This document shows, one piece after another, positions 1 through 7,697 of a stretch of DNA of 64,000 bases (positions are counted from its first letter, which is position 1; each line of letters begins with the position of its first letter). This DNA is from Pseudomonas sp. S37 (GTDB lineage Bacteria > Pseudomonadota > Gammaproteobacteria > Pseudomonadales > Pseudomonadaceae). Below the pieces are notes generated by a model that had not been told where the DNA came from, searched no databases, and saw only the letters and a program-made list of their open reading frames with translations. The stretch covers positions 1-64,000 of the forward strand of contig NZ_JACVZC010000019.1 in the NCBI RefSeq assembly GCF_016658545.1. The letters are read 5' to 3'. The position numbers and the translations under genes were made by a program.

Positions 1-70
1 ACGCCACCGTGGCACTGTGATGCCTCGGCGGGGGCGAGTCCATCGATTACATTGCATACGCAATACCTTG

Positions 71-98
71 TAGGAGCGGGTTTACCCGCGAATAGGCC
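71..98. repeat. single REP element
   Basis: One copy of the P. putida-type REP palindrome (GAGCGGGTTTACCCGCGAA core) with no inverted partner inside the window. The partner may lie beyond the left edge. Confidence 0.7.
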
Positions 99-135
99 AG
101 TAGAGGTTAGACGAACGAGCTGAAGGAAATGTGAT

Positions 136-156
136 GGGAGGACCGACGGCCCTCCC
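136..156 (-). terminator. weak terminator-like hairpin after the sulfotransferase gene
   Basis: An inverted repeat GGGAGG (136-141) / CCTCCC (151-156) lies just past the stop of the sulfotransferase gene, on its downstream side. The tail read on the minus strand is only moderately T-rich, so this is a weak call. The rest of bases 1-168 holds one single REP element and no gene that I can support. Confidence 0.3.
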
Positions 157-168
157 GGAAGGGATGAA

Positions 169-1845
169 TCAAAACGCCTTGGCCAGGTCGATCACCAAGG
201 CCCGATAACCCACGCTGCCCGGCTGCCGGCTGTGCACCTTCAGCTCCACCAGCACCTCCTGCGTCCCCCGCCGCACTTCATTCAGCACGGTAGTGGTCAG
301 CTTCTCGGGCGTCAGGAAATTCACCGAAGCCGAGTAGATGAACTGGGTGTCGGTCTCAGGCCGGTAAGCCACCACCGAAGTCACTGGGCTGTACCACTCG
401 TCGCCACGCTCCTTGCCGTACTCCCACACCTGCTCGACGGTGCCCTTGGCTTCGTCGATGCGGTATTCCACAGCCCGGCTGTAGTTGCCGGTCAGCTTGG
501 TGGGCGCAAAGTCGCGGCCCCAGCCATTGTCGAACACGGTCAACGTACCTTTGCCGGTAAGCCAGGCGGTGTGCTGGGTCCATGACCAGTCGAAACCTTC
601 GCTCTCAACCGGTTTCAGTACTTTCTCACGCAGATGCTGCGGCCAGCCCTGGGGCGAGGCGAGAATCCACTTCACCTGCTTGTCACGGCCGATCTTCACC
701 ACGCCCTGGTGCCGTGCTGAAACGATGATGCTGTCGTCATCGGCGTCGTAATCAATGGCATTGACATGCGCCCAGTTACGCCCGGTCCCTACCCCAGGGG
801 TATCACCGAACGGCAAGTCGCCCTCGGCCAGCTCGTTGGCCAGCCGTTCGTCCTGTTTCTGCACGCCAGGCGGCAACTGGATGGCCGCCTTGCCCAAGGT
901 TCCCAGCAGGTCGCCACGGTACGGGTCGAGGATCTGGTTGAGGTCCCAGAAGTCCAGCACATCCCCGGCTTCGCTGACCTCGATGATATGGTCGCGGATC
1001 GAGCGCACACGCTTGCCATCCGGGCGGCGATAGTCGCTGGTGCCAACCCGCAGCAAATAAGTGCCATTGGTGGTTTCGCGGATTTCGTGGGAAAAGTCGG
1101 CAAACTTGTCCGGCAAGCTGCGCTGCCAGATGCGCCGGCCCAGCAGGTCGTACTTGGAGTAGGTCTGGCCCTGGCCCCAGATCAGCTTACCGTCACGGGT
1201 CTGCTGGAAGCCCATGGTGCCGCCCAGGCTGTCGCGGCGGTTGGAGTCGTGAATCTGCTCGATATCCAGGTACCAGCGCACATCGCCATTGCTGTCGGCG
1301 ATCCAGTTGTTGCCCACCTGGTCCCATTCCGCTGCGCCGCCCAACGCGTTCCACTTGAAGGCGCGGCCGCCCGGAATGTCACCTTGCAGGTGGTTGAACA
1401 GGTACAGGCGCTTTTCGAAACCCGCCGCGACCTTGATCGGTTCGACCTCCGGCAGCGCGGCAGTCTGTTTCGCCACTACCGGCAGGCGCACGGCCGGGGC
1501 GTAGATCGGGTACTGCTCGCGAATGCGCTCGCCGTCCAGTTTGTAGGTCACTTCCACCTGGTTGACGTGATCCGGGTACAAACCGAATACCGGGATGCCG
1601 CCGTAAGTCCATAGTGAACGGTCGGACACGTCGTAAACGATATCCATGCCGCGCTCGCCGCGCCCCAGCACGCGCACGTGCGCGTCACTCAGGCTGCGCC
1701 CGCCATCGCGAATGATCGCGGTCAGCGGCGCCAGGCGGTACGGGTTGACCACCACATCGCCGAGCAGCGCCTCATCGCGCTCAGGGACTTTGGCGGTCAG
1801 GCAGGCGCCTTCAGGCAGTGCAGGGGTTTCGGTCTTGGCATTCAT
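169..1845 (-). CDS. assT: arylsulfate sulfotransferase, AssT family, cytoplasmic form
   Basis: A 558-residue protein of the arylsulfotransferase (AssT) beta-propeller family, which moves the sulfuryl group of an aryl sulfate ester to a phenolic acceptor through a sulfohistidine. The AssT active-site pattern is visible: His253 (in DFSHEI), His360 and Asn362 (in NWAHVNAID), Arg378 (in SARHQGV) and His425 (in WTQHTAW), the last being the likely catalytic histidine. The ATG at 1845 (MNAKTETPAL) was chosen because the open frame further upstream runs into the receptor gene and has no conserved sequence. Unlike the periplasmic enterobacterial AssT there is no signal peptide, so the enzyme should act in the cytoplasm, as expected if sulfate esters are first imported. 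It follows the TonB receptor gene by 17 nt and is probably cotranscribed with it. Confidence 0.88.
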   Translation of the reverse strand: MNAKTETPALPEGACLTAKVPERDEALLGDVVVNPYRLAPLTAIIRDGGRSLSDAHVRVLGRGERGMDIVYDVSDRSLWTYGGIPVFGLYPDHVNQVEVTYKLDGERIREQYPIYAPAVRLPVVAKQTAALPEVEPIKVAAGFEKRLYLFNHLQGDIPGGRAFKWNALGGAAEWDQVGNNWIADSNGDVRWYLDIEQIHDSNRRDSLGGTMGFQQTRDGKLIWGQGQTYSKYDLLGRRIWQRSLPDKFADFSHEIRETTNGTYLLRVGTSDYRRPDGKRVRSIRDHIIEVSEAGDVLDFWDLNQILDPYRGDLLGTLGKAAIQLPPGVQKQDERLANELAEGDLPFGDTPGVGTGRNWAHVNAIDYDADDDSIIVSARHQGVVKIGRDKQVKWILASPQGWPQHLREKVLKPVESEGFDWSWTQHTAWLTGKGTLTVFDNGWGRDFAPTKLTGNYSRAVEYRIDEAKGTVEQVWEYGKERGDEWYSPVTSVVAYRPETDTQFIYSASVNFLTPEKLTTTVLNEVRRGTQEVLVELKVHSRQPGSVGYRALVIDLAKAF

Positions 1846-1862
1846 GGCAAAGCTCCTTGTGC

Positions 1863-4202
1863 TCAGAAGTCGTAACGGGCGGTGGCGCCGAAGGTGCGCG
1901 GGGTACCGAGCACGCCGGCATAACCACCGTTGGCGGAGTTCCACAGGCTGGTGAAGTAAGTCTTGTCGCCGGCGTTTTTCACCCACAGCGACAGGTCGAC
2001 TACGCCGTCGCCCTGGTCCAGGCGTACACCGGCGGAAAGGTTGACCAGCGCGTAGCTGGGGATCTGGCCGAAATCGGAGTCGTCGATGGTGCCCACCGCC
2101 TTGGAACGGAAGGCGTAGCTGGCAGTGACGTAGGGCTCGACATGCTCAGTGGCCTGCCACTTGTACTGGGTGTTGAGGTTGGCGATGTACTTGGAAGCGC
2201 CCACCACCTGGTGGCCGGACAGGTCGCAGGTGGCGCTGGCATTGGCCAGGCTCACCTCGGGCGGGCACGGCGCATCCTTGTATTCGGTGTAGCGCACGTC
2301 GTTCCACGAGCCGTTGAAGTTGACCGTAAGGCCGCGGATCGGCAGGGCTGTAGCCTCGAACTCCAGGCCACGCGAACGTACACTGCCGGCGTTGGCCAGG
2401 TACTGCACGCGGTTGATCTGGTCGTAGACGTTGGCCTGGTAGCCATGCACTTCGGCCCAGAACAGGTTGGTATTCAGTTGCAGGCGGCCGTCGAGCAGCG
2501 TGCTTTTCAAACCCAGCTCGGCGTTGTTGACCCGCTCGGTGCCGACCAGCAGCGAATCGGTGCCCAGCCGTGGCGCGGCGCCGACGGTAAGGTTGATGCC
2601 GCCGGACTTCTCGCCATGGGTCAGCGTGGCGTAGCCCAGCAACTGCTCGTTGAAGCGGTAGCTCAGGCCCAGCAGGCCGGAGGGGCTGAAGCTGTACTGG
2701 TTGAGGTCGCCGGAATCATAGGCGCCCACCCTGCCCTGGCGCGCGGCAGCGGCAGCACCGGTCACGTCCGCGCCGCCGGTCGGCGCATCGCGGGTTACCC
2801 AGGCGCTTTTCTCTTCGTAGGTACCGCGAATGCCGGCGGTGAAGTCCAGGCGGTCGGTGATGTGCCAGGTGCCCTGGGCGAACAGCGCATAGCTGTCGGT
2901 ATCGATGTGCCCATCGCCGATGGTGTTGACGTTGTTCAGCGCACCGGCCGGGGTGAGGTTCCAGATATCCGCCTGCGGCCCGTAATAAGTGAAGGACTTG
3001 TTGTCCAGGTCCTGCTTGAAATAGTACGCGCCCAGCACATAGTCGAAGGCGCCCCCGGTGGGCGATGCCAGGCGGATTTCCTGCGAGTACTGCTTGTCGC
3101 GCACCGACACACCGGCGCTGTAGAACACCGGCACGTTGAGGCCGTCGTCGTTACGCGGGGTGAAGTCCCACCAGCGGTAGGCGGTGATCGACGTCAGGGT
3201 AAAGTCGTTGGGCAGGGTCCAGTTGGCCTCCACCGAAGTCCCCCCCTGGAACACCGTCACCTGCTGATCCGCGTCGAAGTTGACCTTGCGGTCCTTGCCC
3301 GACACCAGCGTCGCACCCGCCTGAGCGGCCAGGCTTTCGTAGCGGTTGACGCCATTGATGGTCGGCCCGGTGCTGTACAGGCTGAGGATGCCGTTGTTGG
3401 AGTCCTCTTCGTTGTATTCACCGATCCAGCGCAGGTTGAAGGTTTCGCTGGGCTTGAACAGTAGTTGGGTACGAAAGCCCTGGCGCTTGCCGCCGTTGAG
3501 GTCGTCGCCGTTGTGGATGTTCTTTACATAGCCATCGTCTTCAGTGCGGTAGGCACTGATGCGCCCGGCCAAGGTGTCGCTGATCGGCCCCGAGAAGCTG
3601 CCTTGGGTCTGCAGGTAGCCATCTTCACCAATCGACTGCTGGATGCTGCCCTCGCGGTGGAAGGTGGGCTTGCGCGTGGTGATGTTGAGCACGCCTGCCG
3701 TGGTGTTCTTGCCAAACAGGGTGCCCTGCGGGCCGCGCAGCACTTCCAGTTGCTCCACGTCCAGCAGGTCGAACACCGCCATGCCGGGGCGGCCGAGGTA
3801 GACGTTGTCCAGGTAGATGCCGACGCTGCCTTCCAGGCCATCGCTGGCCGGGTTGTTGCCCAGGCCGCGGATAGAGATGCTCGACTGGCGCGCATGCACG
3901 TAGGCGACGTTGGTGCTGGGCACCAGCTGTTGCAGATCCTGCACACGGTAGATGCGCTGGGTTTCCAGGGTTTCGCTGCCCAGCACGCTGATCGGCGTGG
4001 GCACGCTCTGCGCGGTTTCTTCGCGGCGACGGGCATTGACCGTGACGGTGCCGAGCTTGGCTTCCTGCTCCAGCGCCGGTGCCGTGGCGCTGACCGGTTC
4101 TTCGGCGTAGCTGCCAGCAGACGCCGCCAGCAGCACGCCAGCGGCCAAGGGTTGCAAGGTGAAACGCGACGCGCGCGCAGGCCAACGGGAAAGTCCGGAC
4201 AT
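1863..4202 (-). CDS. TonB-dependent outer-membrane receptor
   Basis: A 779-residue TonB-dependent receptor. It has an N-terminal signal peptide (about residues 1-33, ending near SAGSYA), then a plug domain with typical motifs (SISIRGLG near residue 107, EVLRGPQGTLFGKNTTAG near 152-170) and a 22-strand barrel ending in the expected aromatic residue (ARYDF). No extra N-terminal signalling domain is seen, so it should be a plain transporter and not a transducer of the FecA type. Its position upstream of the sulfotransferase, and near atsK and atsR, suggests that it imports a sulfate ester or another organosulfur compound. The substrate is inferred only; siderophore uptake cannot be excluded from sequence. 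It is divergent from the LysR gene. Confidence 0.9.
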   Translation of the reverse strand: MSGLSRWPARASRFTLQPLAAGVLLAASAGSYAEEPVSATAPALEQEAKLGTVTVNARRREETAQSVPTPISVLGSETLETQRIYRVQDLQQLVPSTNVAYVHARQSSISIRGLGNNPASDGLEGSVGIYLDNVYLGRPGMAVFDLLDVEQLEVLRGPQGTLFGKNTTAGVLNITTRKPTFHREGSIQQSIGEDGYLQTQGSFSGPISDTLAGRISAYRTEDDGYVKNIHNGDDLNGGKRQGFRTQLLFKPSETFNLRWIGEYNEEDSNNGILSLYSTGPTINGVNRYESLAAQAGATLVSGKDRKVNFDADQQVTVFQGGTSVEANWTLPNDFTLTSITAYRWWDFTPRNDDGLNVPVFYSAGVSVRDKQYSQEIRLASPTGGAFDYVLGAYYFKQDLDNKSFTYYGPQADIWNLTPAGALNNVNTIGDGHIDTDSYALFAQGTWHITDRLDFTAGIRGTYEEKSAWVTRDAPTGGADVTGAAAAARQGRVGAYDSGDLNQYSFSPSGLLGLSYRFNEQLLGYATLTHGEKSGGINLTVGAAPRLGTDSLLVGTERVNNAELGLKSTLLDGRLQLNTNLFWAEVHGYQANVYDQINRVQYLANAGSVRSRGLEFEATALPIRGLTVNFNGSWNDVRYTEYKDAPCPPEVSLANASATCDLSGHQVVGASKYIANLNTQYKWQATEHVEPYVTASYAFRSKAVGTIDDSDFGQIPSYALVNLSAGVRLDQGDGVVDLSLWVKNAGDKTYFTSLWNSANGGYAGVLGTPRTFGATARYDF

Positions 4203-4326
4203 GCAAATGCTCCTTGAGGCATGGGCCCTGGGCGAGCATTTCCGTTGGCGGAACCGAATCGCGGTCAGTCGGGCTTATATTCTTTTAAGAGATATAAATA
4301 TTTGTAATTCATATTTTGTGGAATAA

Positions 4327-4352
4327 GTGACTCCCTTTATAAGGGGACTCAC
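4327..4352. promoter_or_regulatory. dyad-symmetric candidate operator in the receptor/LysR divergent region
   Basis: Within the AT-rich 193-bp divergent spacer (4203-4395) there is a near-perfect dyad, GTGACTCCC, a TTTATAA centre, then GGGGACTCAC, with one mismatch in each arm. Size, symmetry and position fit a binding site for the LysR-type protein encoded at 4396, which would then control both itself and the receptor-sulfotransferase operon. The call rests on symmetry and context only. Confidence 0.4.
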
Positions 4353-4395
4353 CCTTGTCAGCAATTGCATTTGACCGAAGGTTTCAATGTAGAAA

Positions 4396-5310
4396 ATGCA
4401 TATCGATCTGCGTCAGCTACGCCACTACATTGCCCTTGTCGAACACCGCAGTTTTGTTGCCGCGGCGGCGGCTGTGAACCTGTCGCAATCGGCCTTCAGC
4501 CGCAGCATCCAGACCCTGGAGCACAACGTCGGCTGCCGCCTGGTGGACCGCGCCAGCAAGGAGCTGGCCCCGACCCGCCAGGGCCTGCTGGTGCTGGAAC
4601 ATTCGCGGCGGCTGGTGCACGGGGCACACAAGCTGGTCAACGAAATTCACCAGTTCAACGGCGCCACCACCGGTGTGGTGCGCTTCGGCTCCGGCCCGGC
4701 GCCGGCTGGAGGGTTGGTGCCACGGGCAGTGGCGCGTTTCGTGGCCGAGTACCCGGCGGCGCGCACCTGCTTCCAGGTGGACAACTGGCAGGCGCTGAAC
4801 CGCAAGCTGGTGGCCGAGGAGATCGAGTTCTTCGTCGCCGACACCCGCCAGTTCGAGTCCGACCCGGACTACCAGGTGCACAAGCTGACGCCCCAGCGCT
4901 GGCACTTCTGCTGCCGCGCCGGACACCCGCTGACCGAGCAGGCTGAAGTACGCGCGCGCGACGTGTTCGATTACCCGCTGGCGACCACTTTCCGGCCGCC
5001 GAACATTCGCAAGATCCTCAGCGACCTCAGCGGGCGCCAGGACTTTCTGCCAGCGGTGGAATGCGAGCATGGGTATGCGTTGCTGAATGTGGTGATGCAC
5101 TCGGACACCATCGGCATTGCCTGCAATGCCAACTTGCGGCCGTATCAGCGCGATGGAGGGTTGGTGGCCTTGCAGTTGACCGACTTGACGGTGGAGCAGG
5201 AAGAGGCGTTCTATACCCGCTATGGGGTGGTGAGCCGGGTGGGGTATGGCTTGTCGCCGCTGGCTCAGGGGTTGGTCAGGCAACTGATTGCCTGTGATAC
5301 CGAAATCTGA
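4396..5310 (+). CDS. LysR-family transcriptional regulator
   Basis: A 304-residue LysR-type regulator. Residues 1-60 form the winged helix-turn-helix, with the recognition segment around residues 18-45 (AAAAAVNLSQSAFSRSIQTL); the remainder is the periplasmic-binding-protein-like effector domain. The ATG at 4396 gives the standard LysR N-terminus (MHIDLRQLRHYIALVE). It is transcribed away from the TonB receptor and sulfotransferase genes and towards atsK, so it is the obvious local regulator of organosulfur use. The effector is unknown. CysB-like proteins respond to sulfur status, but this protein is not close enough to CysB to assign that role. Confidence 0.93.
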   Translation: MHIDLRQLRHYIALVEHRSFVAAAAAVNLSQSAFSRSIQTLEHNVGCRLVDRASKELAPTRQGLLVLEHSRRLVHGAHKLVNEIHQFNGATTGVVRFGSGPAPAGGLVPRAVARFVAEYPAARTCFQVDNWQALNRKLVAEEIEFFVADTRQFESDPDYQVHKLTPQRWHFCCRAGHPLTEQAEVRARDVFDYPLATTFRPPNIRKILSDLSGRQDFLPAVECEHGYALLNVVMHSDTIGIACNANLRPYQRDGGLVALQLTDLTVEQEEAFYTRYGVVSRVGYGLSPLAQGLVRQLIACDTEI

Positions 5311-5327
5311 ACGCTGGCGGCGGCCCC

Positions 5328-5400
5328 TGTGGGAGCGGGTTCACCCGCGAATACGATGGTAGCCTCACCGCCGCATTCGCGGGTGAACCCGCTCCCACAG
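5328..5400. repeat. inverted REP pair between convergent lysR and atsK
   Basis: Two REP elements in inverted orientation (GTGGGAGCGGGTTCACCCGC and its reverse complement) separated by about 20 nt. They lie at the convergent junction of two genes, the usual place for REP pairs, where they can also act as a bidirectional transcription barrier. Confidence 0.85.
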
Positions 5401-5416
5401 GGGGTCACTACGCTTC

Positions 5417-6322
5417 TCAGCCTTTACGGGTCGTCCGGCTCAACTGGCCATCGACACCCACTGGCACCTCACCCGCCAAGGTCACCCGCCGCACCACCCG
5501 CGGCTGGGTACCATAATCATCCACCGCATAATGCTGCGTCGCGCGGTTATCCCAGATCGCCACGTCGCCCGCCTGCCAGCGCCAGCGCACGGTGTTCTCC
5601 AGGCGCGTCACATGCCCTTGCAGCACCGCGAACAGGTGCTGCGAATCCGCCAGCGAATAGCCCTTGATGCGTTTCACGAAATGCCCAAGCTGCAGCACCC
5701 GCTCGCCACTGATCGGGTGCACCCTTACCACCGGGTGCTCGGTCTCGTACACCGTGGAGGTGAACACCTTGCGATAGCGCTCCAGCTTGGCCGGGTCCAC
5801 GTCAGGCTTGATGCTGGCGTAGTCGTACTCGTTGCTGTGCACCGCCCACAGCTTGTCGGCCAGTTCGCGCAACGGCTCAGGCAGCTCCTGATACGCCGCC
5901 GCCGTGTTCGCCCACACGGTATCGCCACCGGAGGCAGGCGCCACCACACTGCGCAGGATCGAGGCTTTGGGGTAAGCGTCAACAAAGGTCACGTCGGTGT
6001 GCCAGGAGTTGGCGCGCTGGCCCTCGGCGCCATCGAGTTGCAGCAGGTAGCTGGTGCCATCCACCACCGGTACGGTGGGGTGTGCTATCGGTTCGCCGAG
6101 CAGTTTGGCGAAGGCTTCCTGGCGCTGGTCATCAAGGTGGGTCTGGCCACGGAAGAAGATCACCTTGTGCTTCACCAGCGCGGCCTGAATGGCGTCGAGG
6201 GTGGCGGCGTCCAGCTCGGCGGACAGTTGCACGCCACGGATTTCGGCGCCGATACGGCCGGCAACCGGGTGAATGTCGAGTTCGAGGGCTTGTGGCACGG
6301 TGGCCAGGGCGGCATTGCTCAT
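5417..6322 (-). CDS. atsK: alkylsulfatase AtsK, Fe(II)/2-oxoglutarate dioxygenase
   Basis: A 301-residue TauD-family dioxygenase that matches what I recall of P. putida AtsK along its whole length. AtsK hydroxylates the carbon next to the oxygen of an alkyl sulfate ester, releasing the aldehyde and sulfate while 2-oxoglutarate becomes succinate. The iron ligands His108, Asp110 (WHTD) and His264 (TQHYAV) sit at the numbers known for AtsK, and Arg275/Arg279 are available for 2-oxoglutarate. It is cytoplasmic, with no signal peptide. It lies 40 nt downstream of atsR, so the two probably form one transcript expressed in sulfur starvation. Confidence 0.95.
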   Translation of the reverse strand: MSNAALATVPQALELDIHPVAGRIGAEIRGVQLSAELDAATLDAIQAALVKHKVIFFRGQTHLDDQRQEAFAKLLGEPIAHPTVPVVDGTSYLLQLDGAEGQRANSWHTDVTFVDAYPKASILRSVVAPASGGDTVWANTAAAYQELPEPLRELADKLWAVHSNEYDYASIKPDVDPAKLERYRKVFTSTVYETEHPVVRVHPISGERVLQLGHFVKRIKGYSLADSQHLFAVLQGHVTRLENTVRWRWQAGDVAIWDNRATQHYAVDDYGTQPRVVRRVTLAGEVPVGVDGQLSRTTRKG

Positions 6323-6362
6323 GGTCGTGGTCCTTGCGGTAATTGTCGGGTTGTTGGCGGGT

Positions 6363-7400
6363 TCAGCGGGCGGCCTGCACGGCCTGTTCGTGTTTCAGCG
6401 CGGCATCGAGAAAGCGCGGTTCGACCCAGTCGGTCACCTGGAAGCCACGGCGGATCAGGCGCTCCTTGGCGGCCAGGTCGACGCCCTGCTGCAACTGGCC
6501 GACAAAGTCGGCGTCCAGCCGTGGGTCGAAGTAGTGGGCAAGGTCTTCCTTGGCCAGGTCGTCGCTGAGGATGCTGCGCGGCCAGTTGGCATTGCTGGCC
6601 ACCAGGTCGACGTAGGCCTCGCGGTTGTGCTCGTCGCGCAGCCAGGTGCTGGCCTGCTCCTGGGCGTTGACCAGGCGCTGCACCAGCTCGGGGTATTTGC
6701 GAATGAAGTCGCCGGTGCCCAGCAGCACGGCCTGAGTGCTGCCAGCGCCCGCCAAATCACGTGAATTGACCGGCAGCTCGACCAGCCCGCGCTCGCGCAG
6801 CGACAACAGGTTGGACAAGCCCCAGGTGGCGTCGATCTGCTTGGCGGCCAGCGCGGCGTTGGCGGCGTTGAAGTCGAGGTTGATCACCTTCAGCTCGCGC
6901 TCGCTCAAGCCCTGGCTGGCCAGGGCGCTGGCAAATGACAGCTGGTTGGCGGTGCCACGGAATACCGCCACGCGCTTGCCCTTGAGGTCGTGCAGGGTCT
7001 TGATGCCAGAGCCGGGTACCACACCCAGGTAGCTTTTCACCCCACGCACGCCGGCCGACAGCACACGGGTGTCGAGGCCATTGGCCTTGCCGACGATCGC
7101 CGCCAGGTCGCCGAGGTAGGCGAAGTCGGCCTGGCCGTTGGCCAGTGCTTCGTTCACCACCGGCCCGGCACCCTTGAAGAAATGCCAGTCGATGCGGATG
7201 CCGTCCTTGGCGAATGCTTTCTCCAGCAACTGCTGGTCTCGCAGTACGTCGACCACGCCACCGGCACTGGGCTTGCTGCCAGCGCTAAGGTCGGGCACGG
7301 CGATGCGGATGCTTTCCGGCTTGGCAGGTTCAGCTGCGTGGGCGCTGAGGGTGAAGGCCAGCCCAAGGGCGGTGATCAGGTGGCGCAACGGGGTTTTCAT
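6363..7400 (-). CDS. atsR: sulfate-ester/aliphatic sulfonate ABC transporter binding protein AtsR
   Basis: A 345-residue periplasmic binding protein of the SsuA/TauA (NMT1-like) family. The first 22 residues form a signal peptide (cleavage after SAHA). The mature part begins with the typical strand [14 protein letters not shown] and contains [14 protein letters not shown], the family segment that lines the ligand cleft. It should deliver sulfate esters or sulfonates to AtsB/AtsC, encoded divergently 300 bp away. It is the first gene of the atsR-atsK unit, and its promoter must lie in 7401-7697, shared with atsB. The name rests on linkage to atsK and on family; SsuA-type sulfonate specificity is the alternative. 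Confidence 0.85.
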   Translation of the reverse strand: MKTPLRHLITALGLAFTLSAHAAEPAKPESIRIAVPDLSAGSKPSAGGVVDVLRDQQLLEKAFAKDGIRIDWHFFKGAGPVVNEALANGQADFAYLGDLAAIVGKANGLDTRVLSAGVRGVKSYLGVVPGSGIKTLHDLKGKRVAVFRGTANQLSFASALASQGLSERELKVINLDFNAANAALAAKQIDATWGLSNLLSLRERGLVELPVNSRDLAGAGSTQAVLLGTGDFIRKYPELVQRLVNAQEQASTWLRDEHNREAYVDLVASNANWPRSILSDDLAKEDLAHYFDPRLDADFVGQLQQGVDLAAKERLIRRGFQVTDWVEPRFLDAALKHEQAVQAAR

Positions 7401-7697
7401 GGCAAGGCTCCTTGGCAGGCTGCCACCGGCGATGGCCGGCGCTTTGGCCAGAAGCTAGGCAGGTCCGGTTAGAACCTACAAAGATCAAAACTTCATTTTT
7501 TAGTAACTGGAAAGCATAAATCAGGCGTCATGCGGGCATGCGGCGAGCTTGCGGAAAACGCATGGAAAATATGAGGAAAACGCAATGGGTGGGGGCTTCC
7601 GAATGCAGAACTTGCATGCTCTTATCTCTTGAATGTCGCTTGTTGGATTTTTTAATTCCATAAGTGAATAAACTAACAACGTCTCGAGAGATGGCCG

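Noticed and set aside
1818..3464. Long plus-strand open frames opposite the TonB receptor, yheS (33992-35770), hemX/hemD (40980-42881) and srfC (17162-18904, minus strand)
   Set aside because: All lie opposite confident genes, show Val/Ala/Gly/Gln/His-rich antisense composition, lack good ribosome sites and resemble no family.
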